Source: Rhodoferax sp. (GTDB taxonomy: Bacteria; Pseudomonadota; Gammaproteobacteria; Burkholderiales; Burkholderiaceae_C). Taken from it: a DNA stretch of 64,000 nt. Shown here one piece after another: positions 43,888 to 51,257 of the stretch. The position numbers were made by a program, and so were the translations under genes. The number at the start of each line of letters is the position of its first letter. The first letter of the stretch is position 1. Under the pieces are notes generated by a model. It was not told the DNA's origin and did no database searches. It saw only the letters and a list, made by a program, of their open reading frames with translations. The stretch is from positions 62,001 through 126,000 of the forward strand of contig NZ_JAQTMS010000003.1 of NCBI RefSeq assembly GCF_028714215.1, in the 5' to 3' direction.

Positions 43888-45111
43888 TCACTTCTTCTTC
43901 GGCTTCAAGGTCTTGGCTTTGGCGTGCACCGCCTTGGCGGGTGCGGCCTTGACCTTGGCCTTGGCGCCAGCCTGGGCCTTCTTTGCCACCGGCTTGACCG
44001 GCTCGCCACGCGGCGGCGTGCTGGGCCATGGCTTGGCGGCGCTTGGCGCCACCTCGGGCAGCGGCTTCACAAGCTCGCGTCGGGACACGACATGCGGCGC
44101 CGGTTTGACCAGTTTCTCGGTGCCCCCGACGCTGGCTTTCACTGGCACGTTGCGGGCGCTGGCAATCGGTGCAACGGGCTCGATGCGCACCCCGGGCTTA
44201 AGCGCCACGGGCGTGCTCCAGTGGGAACTGGGCAGCGGCGCCTTGGTCCGCGCCGTCGTTGCGGGCAGACTCCTGGCCAACGAGTGCCCCACATGGCCAC
44301 GTGAAGCATGAAAACCCTGCATCAGTTCGGCCAGTGAATGGGCGCGCTCGCGCCGGCATTTGGCCAAGCCGGCCCACTGTGCCTTGGCCATATGATGATG
44401 CGCTCTGGCAAAGGAACGCATCAGCGCCGCCACCGCGTGGGCGCGCTCGCGCCGGTCTCGCGCCAAACCGGCGCCCTGCGCCTTAGCCATGCGCCGCAGC
44501 GATTTGGCAAAATCGGCGCGATCTCTGGAAAATTCGTTGAACAGGGAAGCCACGGAAGTCCCGACGGCTTGTCTCGACTGGGCCAGACTGCGACGCAGTT
44601 CGTGGCGCATCAGGCCATGGTCCTGGCGCAAGCCCTTGCTCACCTCGCCGGCGTTATGGCGTATCTCAAGCACTTCGGCGGATAGCCCCATGCGATCGGC
44701 CGCCAGCCCGGATTTAAGGGTCTGTGCCATATCCTGATGGGCTTTGGAAAAATCGGCGCGCTCTTTTGAAAAATCAATAAACAGAGAACTCACTGCGCTC
44801 ACCACGGCTTCTCTCGACTCGACCAGACTCTGGCGCAGGTTGTTGCGCATGAGTTCATGGTCCTGGCGAAACTCGCTGCCCAGTTCACTGGCGTTGCCAA
44901 GTATTTGATGCACTTCGCCAGACCGGCTCAGTTGATCGGCAGCGAGGTCGCCTCTCAGCGTCCTGGCCATCGCCTTGCGCTCCTGCCCGAACGCTCGCAG
45001 TGCGTGGGCAGTCTGTGCCTTGATGTCAGCAACCACTCGCTGACGCTCGTGCGCCGCAGACGCCATGCCCGGCACCAAGGGGGTTGCCATGTGTTTTTGG
45101 ATGTTGCTCAT
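43888..45111 (-). CDS. Repeat protein in the gvpC position, with Lys/Ala/Pro-rich tail
   Basis: A 407-residue protein between gvpA and gvpN, where gvpC usually lies. Residues 47-126 and 127-206 form two ungapped 80-residue repeats (each ending in [KR][ED]RADF[SA]K), divisible into 40-residue halves. Residues 207-239 and 240-272 form two 33-residue repeats (MAKAQ.AGLA..RRERAH). Cyanobacterial GvpC is built of 33-residue helical repeats that bind the vesicle surface, so a GvpC-type outer scaffold is the best reading. The last 100 residues are Pro/Ala/Lys-rich and histone H1-like. AGGAG precedes the ATG. Confidence 0.7.
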   Translation of the reverse strand: MSNIQKHMATPLVPGMASAAHERQRVVADIKAQTAHALRAFGQERKAMARTLRGDLAADQLSRSGEVHQILGNASELGSEFRQDHELMRNNLRQSLVESREAVVSAVSSLFIDFSKERADFSKAHQDMAQTLKSGLAADRMGLSAEVLEIRHNAGEVSKGLRQDHGLMRHELRRSLAQSRQAVGTSVASLFNEFSRDRADFAKSLRRMAKAQGAGLARDRRERAHAVAALMRSFARAHHHMAKAQWAGLAKCRRERAHSLAELMQGFHASRGHVGHSLARSLPATTARTKAPLPSSHWSTPVALKPGVRIEPVAPIASARNVPVKASVGGTEKLVKPAPHVVSRRELVKPLPEVAPSAAKPWPSTPPRGEPVKPVAKKAQAGAKAKVKAAPAKAVHAKAKTLKPKKK

Positions 45112-45198
45112 TTCAATTCACTCCTCTTAGGCTGGGCAGCTTGCTGACTGCTTGCTGATTGGATTCAATTCGTTGGACCTTGTTTTAGAGGCACATGC

Positions 45199-45233
45199 TT
45201 TCCCTGCCGGGGGGCGAACCTCCCGGCAAGGAA
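45199..45233 (-). terminator. Large stem-loop after gvpA
   Basis: TTTCCCTGCCGGG pairs with CCCGGCAAGGAAAA across a short loop, 18 bases downstream of the gvpA stop. No T-run follows on the minus strand, so it is more likely a partial terminator or an RNA-stabilising hairpin that raises gvpA message above the downstream genes. Confidence 0.6.
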
Positions 45234-45251
45234 AACACTGAGCACAGACCC

Positions 45252-45470
45252 TTAGGCCGGAGCCGCCGCGCTGGATGTGAGGCCAATTGCCTCTGCATAC
45301 TTGAGGTAAGTCTCGACCGATGCGATCACGACACGTGCCTCAATCGACAGCAGTTCAATACCGACCAGCGACACTTTGACCCAAGCATCGATAACGATAC
45401 CCTTGTCCAAGATGCGGTCTACAACTTCAGCCAAACTCGACGAATCCGTCGATTTTTGTACCTTTGCCAT
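45252..45470 (-). CDS. gvpA: Major gas vesicle shell protein GvpA
   Basis: A 72-residue protein with the canonical GvpA core: [53 protein letters not shown], then a short Ala-rich end. GvpA forms the ribbed gas-permeable, water-excluding shell. GGAG stands 8 bases before the ATG. It is the first gene of the structural unit, with its own sigma-54-type promoter upstream and a hairpin downstream. Confidence 0.98.
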   Translation of the reverse strand: MAKVQKSTDSSSLAEVVDRILDKGIVIDAWVKVSLVGIELLSIEARVVIASVETYLKYAEAIGLTSSAAAPA

Positions 45471-45538
45471 TTCAAACTCCTAACGTATGTCACCCCTGTT
45501 AAACGCTTTCCAGACACGAAGTACGGGGTTAAACCCTT

Positions 45539-45555
45539 CGTTACAGGATGTAACG
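45539..45555. promoter_or_regulatory. 17-base palindrome at the gvpA start region
   Basis: CGTTACA-GGA-TGTAACG is a perfect inverted repeat with a 3-base centre. It covers roughly -12 to +4 relative to the start expected from the sigma-54 promoter. It is a good candidate for a repressor site. Confidence 0.45.
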
Positions 45556-45569
45556 CATTGACCGTGCCA
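45555..45569 (-). promoter_or_regulatory. Sigma-54 (-24/-12) promoter of gvpA
   Basis: On the minus strand TGGCACGGTCAATGC matches the sigma-54 consensus TGGCACG-N4-TTGC at all key positions, with GG at -24 and GC at -12 and correct spacing. Transcription would begin near 45543, giving a leader of about 73 bases. The NtrC-type activator encoded at 51258-52808 and the NtrB-type kinase at 46112-47632 are the likely regulators. Confidence 0.75.
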
Positions 45570-45710
45570 AGTGCCGGCATCCGGTGCCAACCAAGCCGTT
45601 TCACTGACAGATATCAAACGAATGAAAAGATCACTGATGGAATACCCAGGTTGGTCAGTCCAAGGGCTGCGCCGACCGTCCAAGCAGAGGCAAATTGACC
45701 ATGGAGCGCA

Positions 45711-45726
45711 CGCCATAGCTATGGCG
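45711..45726. promoter_or_regulatory. 16-base perfect palindrome, possible activator site
   Basis: CGCCATAGCTATGGCG lies just after the receiver gene stop and about 175 bases upstream of the predicted gvpA start. This distance is usual for an enhancer of an NtrC-type activator. It could instead act as a hairpin ending the upstream operon, though no T-run follows. Confidence 0.4.
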
Positions 45727-45728
45727 CC

Positions 45729-46112
45729 TCATACCGAAGATAAGACGGCATGGATCGCGTTCATGATGTCGTCATGACGAAACGGTTTCGTGACAAAGTC
45801 CGAGATCAGGCCCGTTCTCAAGCTTTGCTGCACCACGCTATCGTCCTTGTAGAAATAGCCGGAGACGAGAATCATCGGCGCGCTGCTGGAGGTTTCACCC
45901 TGAATCCGCCGGGCCAGTTCCACGCCTTCGATATCTCCCAGCTTGGCATCCAGCAGGATCAGGTCACAGGCGTGCGAGCGCAGCCAGCGCAGTGCCGCGT
46001 CGCCGCTGTCTGCGGTGGCGACGGCAAAGCCGTTTTTTTTCAAAATCATTTCCAGAGCCCAACGTACGTCGGGTTCGTCATCGACCACCAGGACCGTGCG
46101 GTGCTTGACCAT
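45729..46112 (-). CDS. Single-domain receiver protein (GvrC-like position)
   Basis: A 127-residue receiver domain without an output domain. It shows VLVVDDEPDVRWALEMIL, LILLDAKLGDIEGVEL with the phospho-acceptor Asp, MILVSGYFYKDDS and FVTKPFRHDDIM. The real start is the ATG at 46112, overlapping the kinase stop by one base; upstream frame is a shadow of the kinase. It may take phosphate from, or compete for, the kinase at 46112-47632. The Serratia cluster ends in a similar kinase/receiver set as I recall it. Confidence 0.85.
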   Translation of the reverse strand: MVKHRTVLVVDDEPDVRWALEMILKKNGFAVATADSGDAALRWLRSHACDLILLDAKLGDIEGVELARRIQGETSSSAPMILVSGYFYKDDSVVQQSLRTGLISDFVTKPFRHDDIMNAIHAVLSSV

Positions 46113-47632
46113 CAGGCAGCCTGCGCAACCGGCAGGCGCACAGCAAACGTGGTGCCCTGTCCCTCGATGCTGTTCTCCACCGCGATGCTGCCCCCATGCT
46201 GCTTCACAATCGTGTGGCAAATCGAGAGCCCCAAACCGGTACCCTTGCCGACCGGCCGGGTGGTGAAGAAGGGGTCGAATATCCGGCTCAAGTGGGCCGG
46301 CGAAATCCCGCATCCGGTATCGGACACTTGCACCAACGCCGCGTCACCATCGCGCCAGGTGGCCACGCTGACGTCGCCGCCACCCAGCATCGCCTGATAG
46401 GCGTTCAAAACCAGATTCATGATCACTTGCTGCAGCAGGTTGGCATTGCCGGAAATCGGCAGCACGGGCTCTGCATAGCGCTCCACCAAATTGATCTTCT
46501 GCAGCTTCGCTTGCGGCGTCAGCACGCTGAGCGTCTCGCGCACCAGGGCGACCAGATTCAGCGCTTCTTTTTGACTGCTGGACGAGGGCCGCGCGAAGCG
46601 CAGCAGATTCTCGATGATCATGGATGAGCGCTCTATGCCTTCGATGATCTTGCGCACGCACTCCTGCTGAAACACCGGATCATCGGGCGGCTCCAGAAGG
46701 AATTGCGCCGCGGAGAAGCTGACCGACAGCGGATTGCGCAACTCGTGCGCAATGCCACCAGCCATCACCCCCAAGGCGGCCAGTTTTTCGCTCTGGTAGA
46801 GGTGTTGCTCCAGCGCCCGCCGCTCGGACAGATCGCGGCCCACCGCCACGACGCCGCTGACCTTGCCGGAGTCGTCGCGGATCGGCGAGAACGACCAGTC
46901 CACCGGTATCGATGCCCCCGAGCTGGCCATCAGGTTCAACTCCCGGAACTCCACCACGTCGCCACCGACCAGTTGCCGGATGATCGCCGCCATGTCCTTG
47001 CGCTGGCTGGTTTCGCACAGTTCGGCCAGCAACTGTCCCTGCACCTCGCCGATCCGATAGCCCGAGATGCGTTCGGCCGCCGGGTTCCAGCTGGTGATGC
47101 AGCCCTCGGGGTCGGTCGAGATCACCAGATCATTGGCGCTTTCAACCACGCTGGCCAGGTGGCGCTCCGCCATCCTGACCTTGGCACTCAGTTGCAACTT
47201 CTCGGTGATATCGTCCATCACCAGCATTGCGTGTTCCACCGCGGCACCGGTCTTGATCGGAATCACGGTGTAGAAATAGCTGCGGATCGGCACACCGGGT
47301 GCCCGGTAGGTCATCTGGGCGCCAGGCAGCGGCAAACCGATGTTGAAGACACTTCGAATCTTGGCTTCCAGCTGCGTGAACTCGAGGATCGCATCCGGAA
47401 AGACCTGACGGATCTGCCGCCCTATGGTGTTTTCCTCGGTCCGCCTGGCCTTCTCAATGAAGTTGCGGTTCGCCGAGACCACGCGCAGGGCAGGATCGAT
47501 CAGGATCAGGGAAAACGGGATATTCCCCAGCAGCATGTGGTAAAGCTTTTCATACCAGGCTTCGCTGGAAGCGGTGGTCGCGGAGCGGATGCCGCTGCTT
47601 GCCGAAAAGCCGGCGCTGTTGGACTTCTTCAT
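46112..47632 (-). CDS. Soluble NtrB-type PAS sensor histidine kinase (GvrB-like)
   Basis: A 506-residue kinase without membrane segments. Two PAS domains (near residues 35-150, NIPFSLILIDPALRVVSANRNF, and 160-280, ESANDLVISTDPEGCITSWNPAAERISGY) are followed by HisKA with AGGIAHELRNPLSVSFSAAQFL and HATPase with DTGCGISPAHLSRIFDPFFTTR and [13 protein letters not shown]. This is the NtrB class that phosphorylates NtrC-type activators. It overlaps the gvpF/L gene upstream by ATGA and the receiver gene downstream, so it belongs to the regulatory unit. Confidence 0.9.
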   Translation of the reverse strand: MKKSNSAGFSASSGIRSATTASSEAWYEKLYHMLLGNIPFSLILIDPALRVVSANRNFIEKARRTEENTIGRQIRQVFPDAILEFTQLEAKIRSVFNIGLPLPGAQMTYRAPGVPIRSYFYTVIPIKTGAAVEHAMLVMDDITEKLQLSAKVRMAERHLASVVESANDLVISTDPEGCITSWNPAAERISGYRIGEVQGQLLAELCETSQRKDMAAIIRQLVGGDVVEFRELNLMASSGASIPVDWSFSPIRDDSGKVSGVVAVGRDLSERRALEQHLYQSEKLAALGVMAGGIAHELRNPLSVSFSAAQFLLEPPDDPVFQQECVRKIIEGIERSSMIIENLLRFARPSSSSQKEALNLVALVRETLSVLTPQAKLQKINLVERYAEPVLPISGNANLLQQVIMNLVLNAYQAMLGGGDVSVATWRDGDAALVQVSDTGCGISPAHLSRIFDPFFTTRPVGKGTGLGLSICHTIVKQHGGSIAVENSIEGQGTTFAVRLPVAQAA

Positions 47633-48468
47633 GCCCGGGTTTCAGACAGATTCGGACAAAAATTGTAGGGTGGCCAGGGACCCCGTAGTTCGAGGTTCAG
47701 GCCGATCACCTGGTAGGCCTCTTGCTGGTCCGCCAGTGCGCAGCGGAAATCGGGCAGCATCTCGGGCGTCAACAAAAAGCTGCCGTTGAAGACCATGCGC
47801 TCGGCGCGTCCGGTGACGGCGCTGGCATGCAGCCGCAACGGGCTGGCGTCCAGCGCGTGCAAAGCCAGTGCCTGCTGCAAGTCCTGGCTGACCCGCGCCA
47901 CCCCCGACTCCAGCGCCGCTTCGATCCGGGCATCCAGTTGCTTCTGCTGCAGGTAGCGGACTCCCGGCGAGGACGCCAGCGCGGCGCGGCGCGACTGCAC
48001 CTCGGGATCTTCGGCCGCAATGATGCGACGGGCATCTTCTTCGACCAGGTAGCCCTTGACACTCCACTCGCTCTTGTCGCGCAGCTGGTCCAGTGCCGAT
48101 TCAATGTTCTTCTGATGCTGCCGCAGGAAGTCCCGCAAGCTGTCCCGGGAACGGTAGAGGGTGCCGAATTTGACCGGCAGCACCGGCGACGCCGCCATGA
48201 TCCGTGCCACCACCGCCTCATGCCGGGTGGCCCGCTCACCGATCCAGGACAGGGTCTGCAGATTCTGCTCGGAAAAATCGGCGATGACCACCTTCCCGGT
48301 CACTGCCACCACATTGGCCTCGCACAGCGCCGACACCTGGTAACGCTCATCGACGCCCAGCAATCCCTCATCCGCCAGCAGACCGACCGCGGACAGGCAC
48401 TCGGGTCGAGCCAGGCAGTAGAGGTAAACGCCGAGTTCCGGTACGGCTTCAGGCGGCAGATCGGTCAT
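47629..48468 (-). CDS. Gas vesicle protein GvpF/GvpL (copy 2)
   Basis: A 279-residue GvpF/L protein: ELGVYLYCLARPE at the start, RHEAVVARIMAASPVLPVKFGTLYRSRDSLRDFLRQH, and the family ending LNLELRGPWPPYNFCP. I start at the ATG at 48468, just after the AAA ATPase stop; a TTG at 48474 is an alternative. It lies in the upstream regulatory/assembly unit, separate from copy 1, and is clearly diverged from it. Confidence 0.9.
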   Translation of the reverse strand: MTDLPPEAVPELGVYLYCLARPECLSAVGLLADEGLLGVDERYQVSALCEANVVAVTGKVVIADFSEQNLQTLSWIGERATRHEAVVARIMAASPVLPVKFGTLYRSRDSLRDFLRQHQKNIESALDQLRDKSEWSVKGYLVEEDARRIIAAEDPEVQSRRAALASSPGVRYLQQKQLDARIEAALESGVARVSQDLQQALALHALDASPLRLHASAVTGRAERMVFNGSFLLTPEMLPDFRCALADQQEAYQVIGLNLELRGPWPPYNFCPNLSETRA

Positions 48469-48470
48469 GA

Positions 48471-50618
48471 TCAAAATTCTTTCAAGGCCGCATCGAAGTG
48501 CCGCGCCTGGATCTGCAACGGGGAAGACTTGGCCGATTTGGCGCCGGCACCCTGGCTCTGTCCAATCCGCTCGCGGATGGCGTTCAAGGCGGCGCGGTTG
48601 CAGATGGCACCCAGGTCGGCACCGGTCAGCCCCACCGTGCCAAGCGCCAGCGCCTTCAGGTCAACCCCCTTGGCGACCGGCTTGCCACGCACCTGCACCT
48701 GCAGAATCGCCAGCCGCTGCGGTTCGTCCGGCAGGCCAATCTCTATCGTCACGTCAAAGCGTCCGGGGCGTCGCAAGGCCGGGTCCACCATGTCCGGCCG
48801 GTTGGTGGCCGCCAGCACCAGCACCCCGGCCAGTTTCTCGACACCGTCGAGTTCGGCCAGAAACTGCCCCACCACGCGCTCGCTGACACCGGAGTCCGAC
48901 GCCCCGCTGCCGCGCCGTGGCACCAGGGCGTCAACCTCATCAAAAAATACCAGGCACGGTGCGGCCTGCTTGGCCTTTTGAAAGACCTCCCGGACGGCGC
49001 GCTCGGACTCCCCAACGTACTTGGACATCAAGGCTGGTCCCTTGACCGAAATGAAGTTGACCTGGGTCGCGCTGGCCGCCGCCTGCGCCAGCAGCGTCTT
49101 GCCGCAACCCGGCGGGCCGCACAGCAGCACGCCCTTGAGCGGCTTGATACCGACGGCCTGAAACAGATCGGCGTGCTGCAGCGGCCATTCCAGCAGTTCG
49201 CGCAGCAGGCGCTTGGCGTCCTCCAGCCCGCCCACATCGTCCCAACCGGTATTGGGCACCTCGACAAAAACCTCGCGCAGTGCCGACGGTTCCACGTCAC
49301 GCAGGGCGGCCAGAAAATCGTCCTTGCACAGTTCGAGCTTCTGCAAGGACTCATAGGGCAAAGAGGCCTGGGCGAAGTCGATCTCCGGCAAGATGCGCCG
49401 CACGCAAATCATGGCCGCTTCGCGACAAAGTGCTTCCAGATCGGCACCGACAAAGCCATGGGTGATGTCGGCCAGGCCGGGCAGGTCCACATCGTCGGCC
49501 ACCGGCATGCCGCGGGTGTAGATTTCAAGAATGGCCAAACGGCCATGGCGGTCCGGAATCGGAATCCCGATCTCGCGATCAAAACGCCCGGGCCGGCGCA
49601 AGGCCGGATCAATGGCGTTGGGAATGTTGGTGGCGGCTATGACCACCACCTGTCCGCGTGCCTTGAGGCCGTCCATCAGGCTCAACAGCTGCGCCACGAC
49701 GCGGCGCTCGACCTGATGTTCACCCCCCAGACCTTCCCGCTTGGGCGCGATGGAGTCGATCTCATCGATGAAAATGATGCTGGGTGCCTGCTTGGTCGCA
49801 TCGTCGAACAGCTTGCGCAAGTAGCCCTCCGATTCGCCGTAGAACTTCTGCATGATCTCCGGGCCGCTGATGGAGAAGAAGTGCACGTCGGTCTCATGCG
49901 CGACGGCACGCGCAATCAGCGTCTTGCCGCAGCCGGGCGGGCCGTACAGCAGCACCCCCTTGGGCGCGTCGATGCCGAGCCGGACAAACACCTCCGGAAA
50001 GCGCAAGGGCAGTTCGATGATCTCGCGCACGCGCTGCACTTCGCGCTTGAGTCCGCCAATGTCCTCGTACGACAGCGTGCCTCGCCCGGTCGGGCTGGCC
50101 TTGGCTTCGGTCTGCGCCGGACCGACCGACAACAAGGTTTCCGGGGCGATCAGGACCGGTCCCTTGGGCTTGGTCTCGCGCACCAGGAAGTCCAGCGAGC
50201 GACTGCCAAACAAGGTGCCGCGTATGCGGTCCCCCTCCAGCACCGGCAAGCCGTCCAGCCGGGCTCCGATGTATTCCAGATCGCGGTCCGACAGACCCGC
50301 CGCGGTGGGCGACAGAACAATGCGCTGCGCCGCCTGGGCCTTCACTTTTTGAATCGCCACGGCATCGTCGAGCGCCACCCCCGCGTTGCCGCGCGACAAG
50401 CCGTCGAGCTGCACTCTGGCGCCGCCCCGGTCATCCTTGTAGGCCGGCATCAGCTTGCAAACGGTGCGCCGCTTGCCGACGATCTCGACGATGTCGCCAA
50501 TCTCCAGTCCCAGCGCCTGGATATCGCTGGGGTCCAGTCGTGCCAGTGCGCGCCCAACGTCCTTGCTCAAGGCCTCGCTGACCTTGAAGCGCGGACCGGT
50601 GTCTTCTGCTTTTTTCAT
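48471..50618 (-). CDS. CDC48/VAT-type double AAA ATPase
   Basis: A 715-residue protein of the CDC48 family, which is typical of archaea and eukaryotes. The N-domain is a double-psi barrel (RLDPSDIQALGLEIGDIVEI). D1 has Walker A GPPGCGKT at 226-233 and Walker B IIFIDEID at 281-288; D2 has GPPGCGKT at 501-508 and LVFFDEVD near 556, with arginine-finger LRRPGRFD in both. Such unfoldases occur in some gas vesicle loci. It may disassemble or remodel vesicle proteins. It overlaps the gvpH stop by ATGA. Confidence 0.92.
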   Translation of the reverse strand: MKKAEDTGPRFKVSEALSKDVGRALARLDPSDIQALGLEIGDIVEIVGKRRTVCKLMPAYKDDRGGARVQLDGLSRGNAGVALDDAVAIQKVKAQAAQRIVLSPTAAGLSDRDLEYIGARLDGLPVLEGDRIRGTLFGSRSLDFLVRETKPKGPVLIAPETLLSVGPAQTEAKASPTGRGTLSYEDIGGLKREVQRVREIIELPLRFPEVFVRLGIDAPKGVLLYGPPGCGKTLIARAVAHETDVHFFSISGPEIMQKFYGESEGYLRKLFDDATKQAPSIIFIDEIDSIAPKREGLGGEHQVERRVVAQLLSLMDGLKARGQVVVIAATNIPNAIDPALRRPGRFDREIGIPIPDRHGRLAILEIYTRGMPVADDVDLPGLADITHGFVGADLEALCREAAMICVRRILPEIDFAQASLPYESLQKLELCKDDFLAALRDVEPSALREVFVEVPNTGWDDVGGLEDAKRLLRELLEWPLQHADLFQAVGIKPLKGVLLCGPPGCGKTLLAQAAASATQVNFISVKGPALMSKYVGESERAVREVFQKAKQAAPCLVFFDEVDALVPRRGSGASDSGVSERVVGQFLAELDGVEKLAGVLVLAATNRPDMVDPALRRPGRFDVTIEIGLPDEPQRLAILQVQVRGKPVAKGVDLKALALGTVGLTGADLGAICNRAALNAIRERIGQSQGAGAKSAKSSPLQIQARHFDAALKEF

Positions 50619-51226
50619 GACCCTTTCCTTTTTCCTTTCTTGCTCAGCGCAATTTCAAGGATGCCGTTGCGACAATGAAAACTCAGCTTGTCGGGGGTGA
50701 AACTGGCCGGCAGCAGCATCTCTTTGCGGTAGTTGGGTTGCCCCATTTCAGTCGTGATGAGCAGGATGTCGTCGTGCACCTCGACTTTCACATTGGCTTC
50801 CTCGGTCCCCGGCACCTCGGCGATGATCAGCAAGCGCCCCGGCTCGTCAAACAGATCGACCATCGGCTCGCGGATCTCGCGCACCGCCACCAGCTTGCCT
50901 TCCTCGTTCTGGCGCACGTTTCCGAACGGCTCGACCCTGGGGCTCTTGTCCCCGATACCGGATTTGACCGTGAAGCCATAGACGCCCTTGGCCTGCTGGC
51001 CCGACCCGAACTTGAACTCGCCACCCTTGCTGACGCTGCCGCCGGACTGCTGCGCCTCCTGCGCGAGCTTGCCCAACTGCTCGATCAGGTTGCCCATGCC
51101 GGCGAGAAAACCGCCACCCGAAGACTCGGATTTGCCCTTGCCGAAGGCCTCCCCCAGGCGACGCCCGATTTCATCGAGGCGCTCCTTGCCGGGTGCAAAT
51201 TCATCTGAACGTTTTCTGTCAACCAT
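50615..51226 (-). CDS. gvpH: Hsp20-like gas vesicle protein GvpH
   Basis: A 203-residue protein. The N-terminal half is charged with a Gly/Ser stretch; the C-terminal half is an alpha-crystallin-like fold (PMVDLFDEPGRLLIIAEVPGTEEANVKVEVHDDILLITTE, then the LPASFTPDKLSFHCRNGILEIALSK end). GvpH proteins act as small chaperones in gas vesicle loci. I start at the ATG at 51226, which has AGAGGTAAG upstream. The stop overlaps the AAA ATPase start by ATGA. Confidence 0.88.
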   Translation of the reverse strand: MVDRKRSDEFAPGKERLDEIGRRLGEAFGKGKSESSGGGFLAGMGNLIEQLGKLAQEAQQSGGSVSKGGEFKFGSGQQAKGVYGFTVKSGIGDKSPRVEPFGNVRQNEEGKLVAVREIREPMVDLFDEPGRLLIIAEVPGTEEANVKVEVHDDILLITTEMGQPNYRKEMLLPASFTPDKLSFHCRNGILEIALSKKGKRKGS

Positions 51227-51257
51227 GTTCTTACCTCTTTGATGTAAACCAGCCTGA

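Noticed and set aside
45584-45590. Second TGGCAC upstream of gvpA as another sigma-54 promoter
   Set aside because: No GC at the -12 spacing follows it.
46113-46313. N-terminal extension of the receiver protein
   Set aside because: It lies within the kinase gene in another frame and has no receiver homology; the ATG at 46112 gives a normal receiver.
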